Notes under the pieces: model-generated | The model's database searches: none | What the model was told of the DNA's origin: nothing | What the model saw: the letters and a program-made list of their open reading frames with translations, nothing else | Shown: one piece after another, positions 7,264 to 14,114 of the stretch | Numbering within the stretch: the stretch's first letter is position 1 | Layout: every line of letters begins with the position of its first letter | DNA from: a virus | Strand: one strand, 5' to 3' | Virus record (IMG/VR): IMGVR_UViG_3300047481_000351 | Span: 1-26,456 of that record | Length of the DNA: 26,456 nucleotides | Position numbers and translations under genes: made by a program

Positions 7264-7410
7264 ATGAGTGCATGGCTAATTTTATTGACAGGATGCGTAT
7301 ACGCATACGTTGCTATAGAACAAGGTATGAAGGGTAATACTGGTATGCTTATAGCATATTTAGGGTATGCTTTTTCTAATATCGGTTTGTATATGTTAGC
7401 ATCAAAATAA
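7264..7410 (+). CDS. Small membrane protein, 48 aa
   Basis: ATG 7264, one base after the preceding stop. Two hydrophobic stretches (about residues 3-17 and 27-46) are separated by EQGMKGN, so a two-pass hairpin is predicted. A Cys sits at position 11 after LLTG, but the N-terminus lacks the positive charge expected of a lipoprotein signal. Function unknown. Confidence 0.6.
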   Translation: MSAWLILLTGCVYAYVAIEQGMKGNTGMLIAYLGYAFSNIGLYMLASK

Positions 7411-7419
7411 GGATATGTT

Positions 7420-7632
7420 ATGAATAAACCAAATCCAAAACCAATAAATCCAGAAACTCCTAGAGCAAAAAGTGTTAAATCATATCCTTTAAATAATATA
7501 TATCCTGATTCTATGCAGGATGATGTTTATATAAGACCAGATAACGATTCCATATATACTCCTATAAACTTGGATAAGATCAACGAAACTTTGGACAAAG
7601 CAGCAAATGAAGATACTTCAAAAGACAATTAA
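7420..7632 (+). CDS. Hypothetical Pro-rich protein, 70 aa
   Basis: ATG 7420 follows AAGGA. The sequence is polar, rich in Pro, Asn and Asp, and low in hydrophobic residues, so it is likely disordered apart from a short C-terminal helix. Its last 26 bases overlap the deaminase-like gene. Function not recognised. Confidence 0.6.
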   Translation: MNKPNPKPINPETPRAKSVKSYPLNNIYPDSMQDDVYIRPDNDSIYTPINLDKINETLDKAANEDTSKDN

Positions 7633-8050
7633 ACGAGCTTATGATAATTGGCAACCAGATCCTCTAATTCGTTGTTATCATTATGCTGCTGCTTTTGACG
7701 GCAATAAGATGATTGAGTTTGCACAAAATAATCCTGTTAAAATGAGTACTAAAGCTTTCAGAATTGGTAAAAGATTTAACATATCTAAGTATTTGGAGTA
7801 TCCGTATGTTCATAGTGAATCTCATCTTATTTCTAAACTACTTGATCGCTATAACTCCATTGATCCTAATTGGAGCGTATGTGTCTTACGAATTAACAGA
7901 CTGGGATTGATCTTAGGAAGTAAGCCGTGTGTTAATTGTTCTAAACTATTAAATGCTGTTGGACTTAACAATATCTATCATAGTGATGATGAAGGTAATT
8001 TTGTTTGTCCTACCAAAATTATCAAGATTGAATCATTTATGCCCTTTTGA
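7607..8050 (+). CDS. Cytidine/deoxycytidylate deaminase-like protein
   Basis: Motifs of the zinc-dependent deaminase fold are visible: HSE at 69-71 (the usual HAE/CAE) and PCVNC at 107-111 (PCxxC), about 38 residues apart. Glu71 would be the proton shuttle and His69, Cys108 and Cys111 the zinc ligands. Such enzymes deaminate cytidine or dCMP, or bases in nucleic acid; the substrate cannot be told here. A dCMP deaminase would feed ThyX with dUMP, but that is inference. The 147-residue length fits a minimal member. Its last 18 bases overlap the convergent HNH gene. Confidence 0.65.
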   Translation: MKILQKTIKRAYDNWQPDPLIRCYHYAAAFDGNKMIEFAQNNPVKMSTKAFRIGKRFNISKYLEYPYVHSESHLISKLLDRYNSIDPNWSVCVLRINRLGLILGSKPCVNCSKLLNAVGLNNIYHSDDEGNFVCPTKIIKIESFMPF

Positions 8051-8581
8051 TCCTTTCGATAGATTATCCTTTGCCCATAATGGTTGCAAATTAGTATAGT
8101 GGAAACATTTTTTTTGTGCTTCTGGATCTTTTAAATCAAAACTTGCACAAGGTCTTATATGATCTATATGCCAACCCTTTAATCCGTAATTATTCCAACT
8201 CATACCATCAGTCCACAAGTTTTCTATATGTAATCGCAGTTGTTCTATACTACATCCAGTTAATTTTATGCTAGATTTACTCTTTTTGGATTTTTTTATA
8301 GCATAGTTAATTCTACGTCTTAAATTATCTTTGATTTTATGGTTAATATCTGTTTTTCTTTTAGCTCTAGAATAGTGATTAATTTTTATTTTAGTTTCCG
8401 GTAATGTATAGTATTTTTTTCTTGTTGTGGCTATCTTTTTCTTATTAAGAGCATAGTATAATTTACAATTTTTATTACTGCATTGTTTACATATGCCTCT
8501 ATACCCGGTTTTTAATACTCTATCTTTTGCATATCCTGAAATATCCTTATCTATACCGCAAGAATTACATTTTTTAGTCAT
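8033..8581 (-). CDS. HNH endonuclease with N-terminal zinc ribbon
   Basis: This is the only gene on the minus strand. Its start is set at ATG 8581 (MTKKCNSC), with GGAG 8 bases upstream; a longer frame to 8650 runs into the opposing promoter. Residues 5-37 contain CxxC...CxxC (CNSC, CKQC), a lysine-rich middle could hold DNA, and the C-terminus has the HNH core (GWHIDHIRP...NLQPLWAKDNLSKGSK). It is a free-standing homing-type endonuclease of the sort common in phages. It overlaps the deaminase gene convergently and abuts a forward promoter, as expected for an inserted selfish gene. Confidence 0.85.
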   Translation of the reverse strand: MTKKCNSCGIDKDISGYAKDRVLKTGYRGICKQCSNKNCKLYYALNKKKIATTRKKYYTLPETKIKINHYSRAKRKTDINHKIKDNLRRRINYAIKKSKKSKSSIKLTGCSIEQLRLHIENLWTDGMSWNNYGLKGWHIDHIRPCASFDLKDPEAQKKCFHYTNLQPLWAKDNLSKGSKGHK

Positions 8582-8582
8582 A

Positions 8583-8610
8583 TTGACAACTCCGGTTTCC
8601 AGTGTATAAT
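8583..8610 (+). promoter_or_regulatory. Sigma70-type promoter
   Basis: TTGACA (8583-8588), 16-base spacer, TATAAT (8605-8610), directed at the gene at 8632. It overlaps the Shine-Dalgarno region of the minus-strand HNH gene. It lacks the CCGATA box shared by several other promoters here, but is otherwise a near-consensus site. Confidence 0.75.
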
Positions 8611-8631
8611 ACACTAATTCAGCATGAACAC

Positions 8632-9429
8632 ATGAGAAATTTTTTATCAAAGTGGAATAATATTATGCTAAGAACAAGATGGCATTATTGGACGTGCGGT
8701 AAATTTGCCGATTGGATTAGAGGAGAAAAGAAACCTTATGCTCTTGAGTGGGAAGCATGGGATAATTATTACTCTGATCTAAAAAAGAGAAAGCCTATTA
8801 GGTATTGGATAACAGAACATTTTCTCAAAACTCTGCAAAACATAATCTATTTGCCATACGACATTTATGAGACTATTGATTGCTATGTTCGTAATCGCTG
8901 GATAGATAAGACTCATATGATAGACACTGGATTCAAACCCGGTGGATATTATGAAATTGACCAAAAGATTTTGCATGGTTTGTTTACCGAATTGGTAGAT
9001 TTTGTAGAAAAAGACTTGGCCCATATGGGTGATTATAGCAGTAAGAAGAAATACAAGTTTAAGAGGGGGCGATGTGTTGAGGCTGCTTATGAATACTTTA
9101 ATTGGGCTAGCAGATTAAAGGATACTTATCCAGACGGAACCAAAAAGGCTAGTGAGCAGGCTAAGACCTCAAGAAAAATCAAGAAGCTTTATGAGTGGTG
9201 GACAAAAATCAGACCAGCTAGAGTTGATCCTTATGTTTCTAGCGGGTGGCATGAAGCGTGTAAACATGATGATGACAAACTCTTCAGTCTGCACAATGAA
9301 ACTCCAGCAGAAATGAGAAAAATCAACCAAGCACTTAAAAAACTTGGTAAAATTGAGGAGAAGTATGATAACGAAGACACAAATATGCTGATCGAACTTA
9401 TTAAAATTCGTCACCACCTGTGGTCATAA
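8632..9429 (+). CDS. Hypothetical protein, 265 aa, first in its unit
   Basis: The start is uncertain: ATG 8632 lies about 15 bases after the likely transcription start and has no clear Shine-Dalgarno, while ATG 8665 has a weak GTGGAA site. The protein is helical and rich in Trp, Tyr and Lys (GYYEIDQKILHGLF, YKFKRGRCVEAAYEYFNW). A polar C-terminal half contains KHDDDK and a long helix with repeated ALKKLGKIEEKYD-like charge pattern. It resembles conserved phage proteins of unknown role, but I cannot name the family. Confidence 0.65.
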   Translation: MRNFLSKWNNIMLRTRWHYWTCGKFADWIRGEKKPYALEWEAWDNYYSDLKKRKPIRYWITEHFLKTLQNIIYLPYDIYETIDCYVRNRWIDKTHMIDTGFKPGGYYEIDQKILHGLFTELVDFVEKDLAHMGDYSSKKKYKFKRGRCVEAAYEYFNWASRLKDTYPDGTKKASEQAKTSRKIKKLYEWWTKIRPARVDPYVSSGWHEACKHDDDKLFSLHNETPAEMRKINQALKKLGKIEEKYDNEDTNMLIELIKIRHHLWS

Positions 9430-9444
9430 AGTTTAAAGAATGGC

Positions 9445-9472
9445 TTGACAAACGACGATAGTATGGTACAAA
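9445..9472 (+). promoter_or_regulatory. Promoter with weak -10
   Basis: TTGACA (9445-9450), a 16-base spacer with CGATA, and ATGG followed by TACAAA (9467-9472) where others in the set have TATAAT. The -35 and the spacer box match the set, the -10 is poor. It precedes the zinc-ribbon gene at 9505. Confidence 0.55.
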
Positions 9473-9504
9473 CACGCTACAACCCTTGAACAATGGAGGC
9501 TAAC

Positions 9505-9723
9505 GTGCTGTGCCGATACTGCCAAAGCGTAATCGATAATGACCGACTTGAATTTTTAACAGAATTTCATCGTCCTATGGTCTGTAAAGACTGTTCAACA
9601 GAACAACGTGCTGTGGGTTATATGTCGTGGGAACATAAAACAGCACCTAGTTTGGTTATGGTTCCTGCTAATGCTAAAGAAACTATTCGTAAACTTGATA
9701 GAGCAAATCGGAGGGCTAGGTGA
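9505..9723 (+). CDS. Zinc-ribbon protein, 72 aa, GTG start
   Basis: The GTG at 9505 is preferred over the in-frame ATG at 9493 because GGAGG lies 5 bases in front of the GTG, inside those first codons. CRYC near the start and CKDC near residue 28 form a four-Cys zinc site; the C-terminus (IRKLDRANRRAR) is strongly basic. A small nucleic-acid or protein-binding zinc ribbon is likely. Function unknown. Confidence 0.65.
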   Translation: MLCRYCQSVIDNDRLEFLTEFHRPMVCKDCSTEQRAVGYMSWEHKTAPSLVMVPANAKETIRKLDRANRRAR

Positions 9724-9725
9724 TT

Positions 9726-9884
9726 ATGACTAAAATAAAATTTTTTTGGAACGGATTGGATACTTCTGTGCAAACGTGGCTATATGAAAATCCACATATA
9801 GACATTATATCTACCAATTTTGCTTGTAATAGTCTTGGTTGGGGATATGTTATTCTTTACAAGGAGGGCGAAGCCCATGAATAA
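9726..9884 (+). CDS. Hypothetical protein, 52 aa
   Basis: The ATG is two bases after the previous stop. The 52-codon frame begins MTKIKFFWNGLDTSVQTW and ends at TAA 9882-9884, overlapping the next start by 8 bases. An alternative frame here (starting 9820) is a shadow. No family recognised. Confidence 0.55.
   Translation: MTKIKFFWNGLDTSVQTWLYENPHIDIISTNFACNSLGWGYVILYKEGEAHE
9861..9879 (+). promoter_or_regulatory. Shine-Dalgarno followed by a small hairpin before the start codon
   Basis: AAGGAG (9861-9866) is followed by GGGC-GAA-GCCC (9866-9876), which can fold to a 4-bp hairpin ending at the ATG at 9877. Unfolded, the SD-to-start distance is long (10 bases); folding would bring the two closer. 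This supports ATG 9877 as the start. Confidence 0.45.
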
Positions 9885-10089
9885 AATGACATGGTTAGAT
9901 CTTTATACTTTTTTGCACAATAAAGCAAATAATATTCATAGTGTTGGAACTTTTGACTGGGATAGTCCAGTGTCTATCTATGATGGTGATACTGGGGACG
10001 AGTTTGATTGTGACACTTATTATCTCACAGACAAAGACAAAGAGCGTTTGGTACTAATGTTCAACATTGAGGAAGGAAAGAGTGCTTAA
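9877..10089 (+). CDS. Hypothetical acidic protein, 70 aa
   Basis: ATG 9877 is chosen over the longer frame from 9820 because a strong Shine-Dalgarno lies just upstream. The product begins MNKMTWLDLYTFLHNK and then has a strongly acidic middle (DWDSPVSIYDGDTGDEFDCD). It resembles small phage proteins of a WxxLYxxL...DxPVxIYDxxTGDE type that I have seen without known function. Confidence 0.6.
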   Translation: MNKMTWLDLYTFLHNKANNIHSVGTFDWDSPVSIYDGDTGDEFDCDTYYLTDKDKERLVLMFNIEEGKSA

Positions 10090-10325
10090 TGGATTTGGAA
10101 ATAGAAAGTTTGTTGTTTAAACAAGTTGAGAAGCCTAAGAATTTTTTGATGACTAAAATTGTCAATGTTTACGACAATAGATATCGTATTAATGTATATA
10201 CTGAATTTGAAGAAGATAATCTGACTAAAAAAAGAATCTCTGCTAGTTATTTTTGTCATTATAGTCCTGGTAATTTTGTTATAACTAGCAAAGAAAAAGA
10301 ACCAGATAAAAAGAAACTTTTTTGA
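10089..10325 (+). CDS. Hypothetical protein, 78 aa
   Basis: Starts in a TAATG overlap. The sequence alternates strands (FLMTKIVNVYDNRYRINVYTEF..., ISASYFCHY) in a small beta fold with a Lys-rich tail (KEKEPDKKKLF). No family recognised. It ends 20 bases before the next promoter. Confidence 0.6.
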   Translation: MDLEIESLLFKQVEKPKNFLMTKIVNVYDNRYRINVYTEFEEDNLTKKRISASYFCHYSPGNFVITSKEKEPDKKKLF

Positions 10326-10344
10326 AACTTCTAAAGACTCTCGC

Positions 10345-10372
10345 TTGACAAAGCCGATAACTGTGGTATGCT
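10345..10372 (+). promoter_or_regulatory. Sigma70-type promoter
   Basis: TTGACA (10345-10350), a 16-base spacer and TATGCT (10367-10372). Right behind the -35 is AAGCCGATAACTGTGG, nearly the same spacer as at 6136 and 14676. It serves the gene at 10412. Confidence 0.75.
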
Positions 10373-10411
10373 TAGTGTGTATCAGTTACTCAATCATAGG
10401 AGATATGAACT

Positions 10412-10819
10412 ATGCCAAAAGGAAAAAAAACTTGCCCGTCATGTTCGTTTGAAACAGGGCCGAGGGCTTACTGTTGTTCTAAATGTAACCACATTTTTGC
10501 TTTTAAGCCAAAAAGTAAAGAAGCAAAAAATACAAAAATCATCAAAGATTTTAATTGGCGTGAATTGGTTAAAGGTGATCGCATAAGAGTTTCGTCTGGC
10601 CCCTATTATGTATCCAAGGGTGAGTTTATTCCGATGGGCTATCGTGGTCGCTTTGTTGTAGAAAGTATTGATGAGCATGGTATTCGTGCTTTTGGTCTTG
10701 ACAAACACGCCGGGTTTTGTCACATTTATATGGGGCCAGACATTCAGAACAAAGAAACCAAAGTTTGGAAGATCAAGCACAAACTGTTGAAACTTAAACA
10801 AAAAGAGGTTGCTTCGTGA
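10412..10819 (+). CDS. Zinc-ribbon protein with beta-barrel domain, 135 aa
   Basis: AGGAG lies 7 bases upstream of ATG 10412. Residues 8-25 hold CPSC and CSKC, a zinc ribbon. The rest (WRELVKGDRIRVSSGPYYV, then MGYRGRFVVESIDEHGI) looks like a small SH3-type barrel; this KGDRIxVxxGPY...MGYRGxFxV pattern recurs in phage proteins of unknown role. The minus-strand ORF across it is a shadow. A nucleic-acid-binding role is plausible but unproven. Confidence 0.65.
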   Translation: MPKGKKTCPSCSFETGPRAYCCSKCNHIFAFKPKSKEAKNTKIIKDFNWRELVKGDRIRVSSGPYYVSKGEFIPMGYRGRFVVESIDEHGIRAFGLDKHAGFCHIYMGPDIQNKETKVWKIKHKLLKLKQKEVAS

Positions 10820-11094
10820 GTCTAACAAACGAACAAAAATATCAGCTCAATAAACTAATAGACCATAGAGATCAAATTACTAATAGTTTGTTTCATATTG
10901 AAAGAATTATAAAAGAGTATTTTCCAGAGGAGTTTGATATTGCTTATCAGCACTGGATTCCTCAAATCACAACATCTCTTTATGAAGATCAAAGATGGTT
11001 GCCTAGAGGCGAACAAACTATGCAGCACACCATTAATCGTCTTTTGGACAAGACGGTAGAGAAAAATGATCAAAATGTTTCAAGATTTATTTAG
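10816..11094 (+). CDS. Hypothetical helical protein, 92 aa, GTG start
   Basis: GTG in a GTGA overlap, with AGAGG upstream. Mostly helical and amphipathic throughout (QYKYQLNKLIDHRDQITNSL-like start; LDKTVEKNDQN tail). No motif recognised. Probably translated together with the zinc-ribbon gene in front. Confidence 0.6.
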   Translation: MSLTNEQKYQLNKLIDHRDQITNSLFHIERIIKEYFPEEFDIAYQHWIPQITTSLYEDQRWLPRGEQTMQHTINRLLDKTVEKNDQNVSRFI

Positions 11095-11111
11095 TTTGGG
11101 GGGTGTAAAAT

Positions 11112-11486
11112 ATGGAAGATACAAATATTTATTCGATTATTGATTTAGATGGCTATGCCTCTTCTATTAGAGATGGAGTAGCACAATCTTTTGTTGAAAA
11201 CTATGAAGAAAATTTAGATGAGTATATCACTATTGATCAGGTAAAAAATCTGATTATCGGATATAGTCTTGGTCAAGATGAGGATAATAATTATTTGATT
11301 AATGCTGAAGTTTTTAACGATACATTTGATGATGTAAGAGAATGGTTCTATGAGGCCGGTTTGTCTAAATTGGCAGCAAAGGGTGTAATAGAATGTGCAT
11401 GGGATGATAATGAAGATCGAATGATTTTCTGGGTTAAAGACAATGAACAACAATCAAATAACACAACTGAGACTGGAAATAGATAG
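11112..11486 (+). CDS. Hypothetical protein, paralogue of the one at 24253
   Basis: A GGGGGGTG site precedes ATG 11112. The 124-residue acidic protein ends with LSKLAAKGVIECAWDDNED, then MIFWVKDNEQQ. The protein at 24253-24687 has LNNLVNKGVLETAYDAESN, then FIFWTKNDDTK at the same place. The shared module (LxxKGVxExAxD...FIFWxK) resembles the end of a winged helix, so a DNA-binding or adaptor role is possible. Both genes have a downstream gene overlapping their tail by exactly 44 bases. Confidence 0.65.
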   Translation: MEDTNIYSIIDLDGYASSIRDGVAQSFVENYEENLDEYITIDQVKNLIIGYSLGQDEDNNYLINAEVFNDTFDDVREWFYEAGLSKLAAKGVIECAWDDNEDRMIFWVKDNEQQSNNTTETGNR

Positions 11487-11595
11487 CATTAAAGAATATT
11501 TAGAAACTGAATTGTGTAAAAAATGTGAGGAAATGACCAAAAGACTACAAGAGTGTTATGTTGTCTTAGAAAGGCTCAATGAAAATAATAACTAG
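11443..11595 (+). CDS. Small coiled-coil protein with CxxC, 50 aa
   Basis: ATG 11443 to TAG 11593-11595, starting 44 bases inside the preceding gene. One long amphipathic helix (ITQLRLEIDSIKEYLETELC) interrupted by CKKC, then a second helix. A coiled-coil dimer is likely. The tail overlaps the next gene. No family recognised. Confidence 0.5.
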   Translation: MNNNQITQLRLEIDSIKEYLETELCKKCEEMTKRLQECYVVLERLNENNN

Positions 11596-11797
11596 AATTC
11601 ATCCTATTGCATATATTATATTAGGATTTTTATGTTTATCTCTAGGATTCAATTTGCTGCAAAAATCAGAAAACCAAAGACTTCGCAAAATGCTAGATAA
11701 AAAATCTCAACCCATTATAATAGATCTTCCAGATCCATATCCATATCCACAAAATGAAAAAAATAGCGTAAGAAAAACCTTTAATCATACAACTTAG
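11579..11797 (+). CDS. Membrane-anchored protein, 72 aa
   Basis: ATG 11579 overlaps the coiled-coil gene by 17 bases. Residues 9-24 are hydrophobic (AYIILGFLCLSLGFNL), giving an N-terminal anchor, followed by a basic helix and a Pro-rich stretch (DLPDPYPYPQ). The layout resembles a phage spanin or signal-anchor protein but nothing proves this. The last base of the stop is the first base of the tmRNA. Confidence 0.55.
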   Translation: MKIITRIHPIAYIILGFLCLSLGFNLLQKSENQRLRKMLDKKSQPIIIDLPDPYPYPQNEKNSVRKTFNHTT

Positions 11798-12149
11798 GGG
11801 GCGAAATAGAATCGATTGGATATAGAAGATTATATTAGCAAGTAGTGGTTTATCGACAGGCCACTTTAAAAGTCGATAAAATGCTTTAACTGGCACAAAT
11901 CAGTTAGCCCTTGCTGCTTAATAAATAGTAGCAACAATCTTAGAAAGCGATGAAGGTAGCGTTCAAAAGATTGTCGTAAAATCCTTCGGCTGCTAGAATA
12001 GCCAACGGGTTCTAGCCTGAGATTAGTTGGTACGACAAGATAAATGTTGTTTGTTCTTTAATCTTGTTTAAAATTTATGAATAAAATAAACTTGTAGAAG
12101 ATATAATTAGACATATCGCAAGACGCGGGGGCAGATCCCGCCGCCTCCA
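11797..12149 (+). ncRNA. ssrA: Transfer-messenger RNA (tmRNA)
   Basis: tmRNA frees stalled ribosomes and adds a degradation tag. The acceptor stem pairs 11797-11803 (GGGGGCG) with 12142-12148 (CGCCTCC), discriminator A 12149, and includes the G3-U70 pair needed by alanyl-tRNA synthetase. A pseudoknot precedes the tag: AGTGG/CCACT interlocked with ATCGAC/GTCGAT (about 11845-11880). The tag frame runs from about 11883 or 11892 to 11918, ends in QLALAA and stops at TAATAA (11919-11924). The resume codon is GGC 11892 by analogy with TAACT-GCG in cyanobacteria (tag GTNQLALAA). Further pseudoknots follow. CCA is not encoded. The T-loop is odd (GGCAGAT instead of TTCRANN). Confidence 0.9.
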
Positions 12150-12155
12150 TTTAAT

Positions 12156-12506
12156 ATGAATAGAAAAATTTGTACATATTGCGGTAAAAGGAAGAATAAG
12201 AAAAGCTTTCCTAAACACAGTATGTATAAAGATAATCTAGATAATAGATGTAGACATTGTGTAAAAAAACATTCTAAAATACGTCATAAACTTCATAAAG
12301 AAGCCCCGATAAAGCCAGAGGTTTGTGAGTGTTGTGGTAAAGTACCATATAAATGGTGCTTAGATCATGACCATGACGATAATAGTTTCAGAGGATGGCT
12401 CTGCGAACCCTGCAATACTGGAATAGGTAAATTAGGAGATGATATGCAGGGAATTACAAATGCTATGAATTATTTTCTTTCAAGAATAAAAAGATATGAA
12501 AAATAA
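12156..12506 (+). CDS. Endonuclease VII-like HNH nuclease
   Basis: The ATG lies 6 bases after the tmRNA end. The 116-residue protein has CTYC...CRHC zinc ligands at the N-terminus, CECC in the middle and the endonuclease VII-type core LDHDHDDNSFRGWLCEPCN followed by GIGKLGDD. T4 gp49, the founder, cuts branched DNA; short relatives in other phages are often homing nucleases. There is no Shine-Dalgarno, so it may be weakly translated. Its position next to the tmRNA suggests an inserted homing gene that uses the tmRNA as its neighbour or target, but the intact tmRNA shows no split. Confidence 0.8.
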   Translation: MNRKICTYCGKRKNKKSFPKHSMYKDNLDNRCRHCVKKHSKIRHKLHKEAPIKPEVCECCGKVPYKWCLDHDHDDNSFRGWLCEPCNTGIGKLGDDMQGITNAMNYFLSRIKRYEK

Positions 12507-12711
12507 AATCATACAACATCTTACAGAGAATAAGATGACATATTGGCAACACTTTAAATTCGCTATCCTTTATGGATTATTGTGTTTAATAGCGGGTTTT
12601 TGCTTGGTAATTCATGCCATATTCCCATGCTGGTTTCAGACTGCTGGCAGCGATTTGGTTCAATCTATGGCTATTGTTTTCAAGAAACGACGACGATTAG
12701 ACGATACTTGA
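12496..12711 (+). CDS. Membrane protein, DUF6356-like, 71 aa
   Basis: ATG 12496 overlaps the nuclease gene; an in-frame ATG at 12535 (MTYWQHF) is a shorter option. MTYWQHFKFAILYGLLCLIA, then HAIFPCWFQTAGSD, matches the DUF6356 pattern (MTYxxH...A...G.....AG..L..HA..P..F...GS). One or two membrane passes, with a basic C-terminus (KKRRRLDDT). The role is unknown. Confidence 0.6.
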   Translation: MKNKIIQHLTENKMTYWQHFKFAILYGLLCLIAGFCLVIHAIFPCWFQTAGSDLVQSMAIVFKKRRRLDDT

Positions 12712-12736
12712 CAAGAGGACTGGCGTATGGTATACT
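12708..12736 (+). promoter_or_regulatory. Sigma70-type promoter of the ligase gene
   Basis: TTGACA (12708-12713), a 17-base spacer ending GTATGG, and TATACT (12731-12736), 25 bases before ATG 12762. It overlaps the end of the upstream gene. It has the TGG extended -10 but not the CCGATA box. Confidence 0.8.
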
Positions 12737-12761
12737 TACGCTAAACAACGGAGACTAAAAG

Positions 12762-14075
12762 ATGATTCATGATTTTGATTATGTTTGGGGAATGGTTCGT
12801 GATCTGAGGGCTACTAGTAGTACTAAAGATAAAGAAGGTATTATCCTTGATTATTGTGGACACAACACAGCATCAGCAAATTTTGCTAAAAATATTCTTC
12901 GATATACTTACCATCCTTTGTGGCAATACAATGTAACAAGCGACAATCTTAAAAAGAAGAATCATCTTGTTGCAAGAAAGAATGATTACAAGAATTTTTT
13001 TGATCTTCTTGATGATCTAAAAAGTCGTAAGATTACTGGTCACGATGCTATTGCGGCAGTAAATAGTTTTGTTGAACATCACAGTGACCATGAAGAACTT
13101 ATTCATTGTATTATTGATAAAGACCTTAAAACCAGAGCGGGCGATAAAATTATCAACAAGGCTATTAAGGATCATATTCCAGAGTTTAGTGTGGCTCTGG
13201 CAGATAAGTATGATCCGAATATTGTAGACTGGAAGGATGGTTGGTATGTTAGTCGGAAAATCGATGGTGCTAGATGCGTTGCTATTGTTGACGATAATGG
13301 CGACACTACTTTCTATTCCCGCACGGGAAAAAACTTTGATACTTTGGATATTGTTGCTGGTGGTATTAAGGCTCTTGGCATATCTAGTGTAGTTTTTGAT
13401 GGAGAGCTTTGTCTTGTAGATGAAGATGGCAACGAGGACTTTCAAGGAGTGATGAAAGAACTTCGTAAAAAAGATCACACCATCACTAATCCTTCATACA
13501 AGATATTTGATATGCTAACCCATGACGAATTTTATTCCAAAAAAGGAGAAGACAATAGGCCATTCTCTGTCAGGCTAAACAACCTCAAAGAAATTATGAA
13601 GAAAAATAAGTGTGCTTGTTTGAGCCTACTGGAACAAGTAAAAACTGAAACAGACGATGATTTTGCTTCTATGACTTCATATTCTAGTGAAGAAAATTGG
13701 GAGGGTCTAATCCTTCGTGCTGACGCTCCATATAAAGGTAAGCGATCCAAAGACCTACTTAAATATAAAAGTTTCAGCGATGATGAATATCAGGTCATAG
13801 ATGTAGAGATGGGTCCGTTTCGTTATGTTAAGGATGGTGCAGAATGTGAGGAGACTATGCTATCTTGTGTAACCATCACGCATAAGGGATATCCCGTGAG
13901 AGTTGGTTCTGGGTTTAGTATAGAACAAAGACAGGATTTTTATAAACATCCTAAGAAAATTCTTGGTAAACAAATTACGGTTCAATATTTTTCTGAGAGC
14001 CAAAACCAAGATGGTGGAATTTCGCTAAGATTTCCGACCTTTAAGTTTCTGCACGGAAACACTCGAACAATATAA
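12762..14075 (+). CDS. ATP-dependent DNA ligase
   Basis: The enzyme seals nicks in DNA using ATP. The adenylation motif KIDGAR has Lys166 as the attacking residue; SRTGKNF (186-192) is motif III, DGEL (213-216) the next metal-site motif, EGLILR (314-319) motif IV and LLKYK (332-336) motif V. An N-terminal helical region of about 150 residues precedes the catalytic core and an OB-fold tail follows. The 437-residue length is near that of T4 ligase (487), shorter than bacterial NAD-type ligases. GGAG lies 8 bases upstream. It probably acts in replication and in finishing repair by the UvdE and glycosylase pathways coded nearby. Confidence 0.93.
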   Translation: MIHDFDYVWGMVRDLRATSSTKDKEGIILDYCGHNTASANFAKNILRYTYHPLWQYNVTSDNLKKKNHLVARKNDYKNFFDLLDDLKSRKITGHDAIAAVNSFVEHHSDHEELIHCIIDKDLKTRAGDKIINKAIKDHIPEFSVALADKYDPNIVDWKDGWYVSRKIDGARCVAIVDDNGDTTFYSRTGKNFDTLDIVAGGIKALGISSVVFDGELCLVDEDGNEDFQGVMKELRKKDHTITNPSYKIFDMLTHDEFYSKKGEDNRPFSVRLNNLKEIMKKNKCACLSLLEQVKTETDDDFASMTSYSSEENWEGLILRADAPYKGKRSKDLLKYKSFSDDEYQVIDVEMGPFRYVKDGAECEETMLSCVTITHKGYPVRVGSGFSIEQRQDFYKHPKKILGKQITVQYFSESQNQDGGISLRFPTFKFLHGNTRTI

Positions 14076-14114
14076 TCTTGCGGTGTATCTCTAGATATCT
14101 TCTGGAGATATATA

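Noticed and set aside
10439-10828. Minus-strand ORF of 129 codons
   Set aside because: Antisense to a zinc-ribbon gene with its own promoter and Shine-Dalgarno; no recognisable domain.
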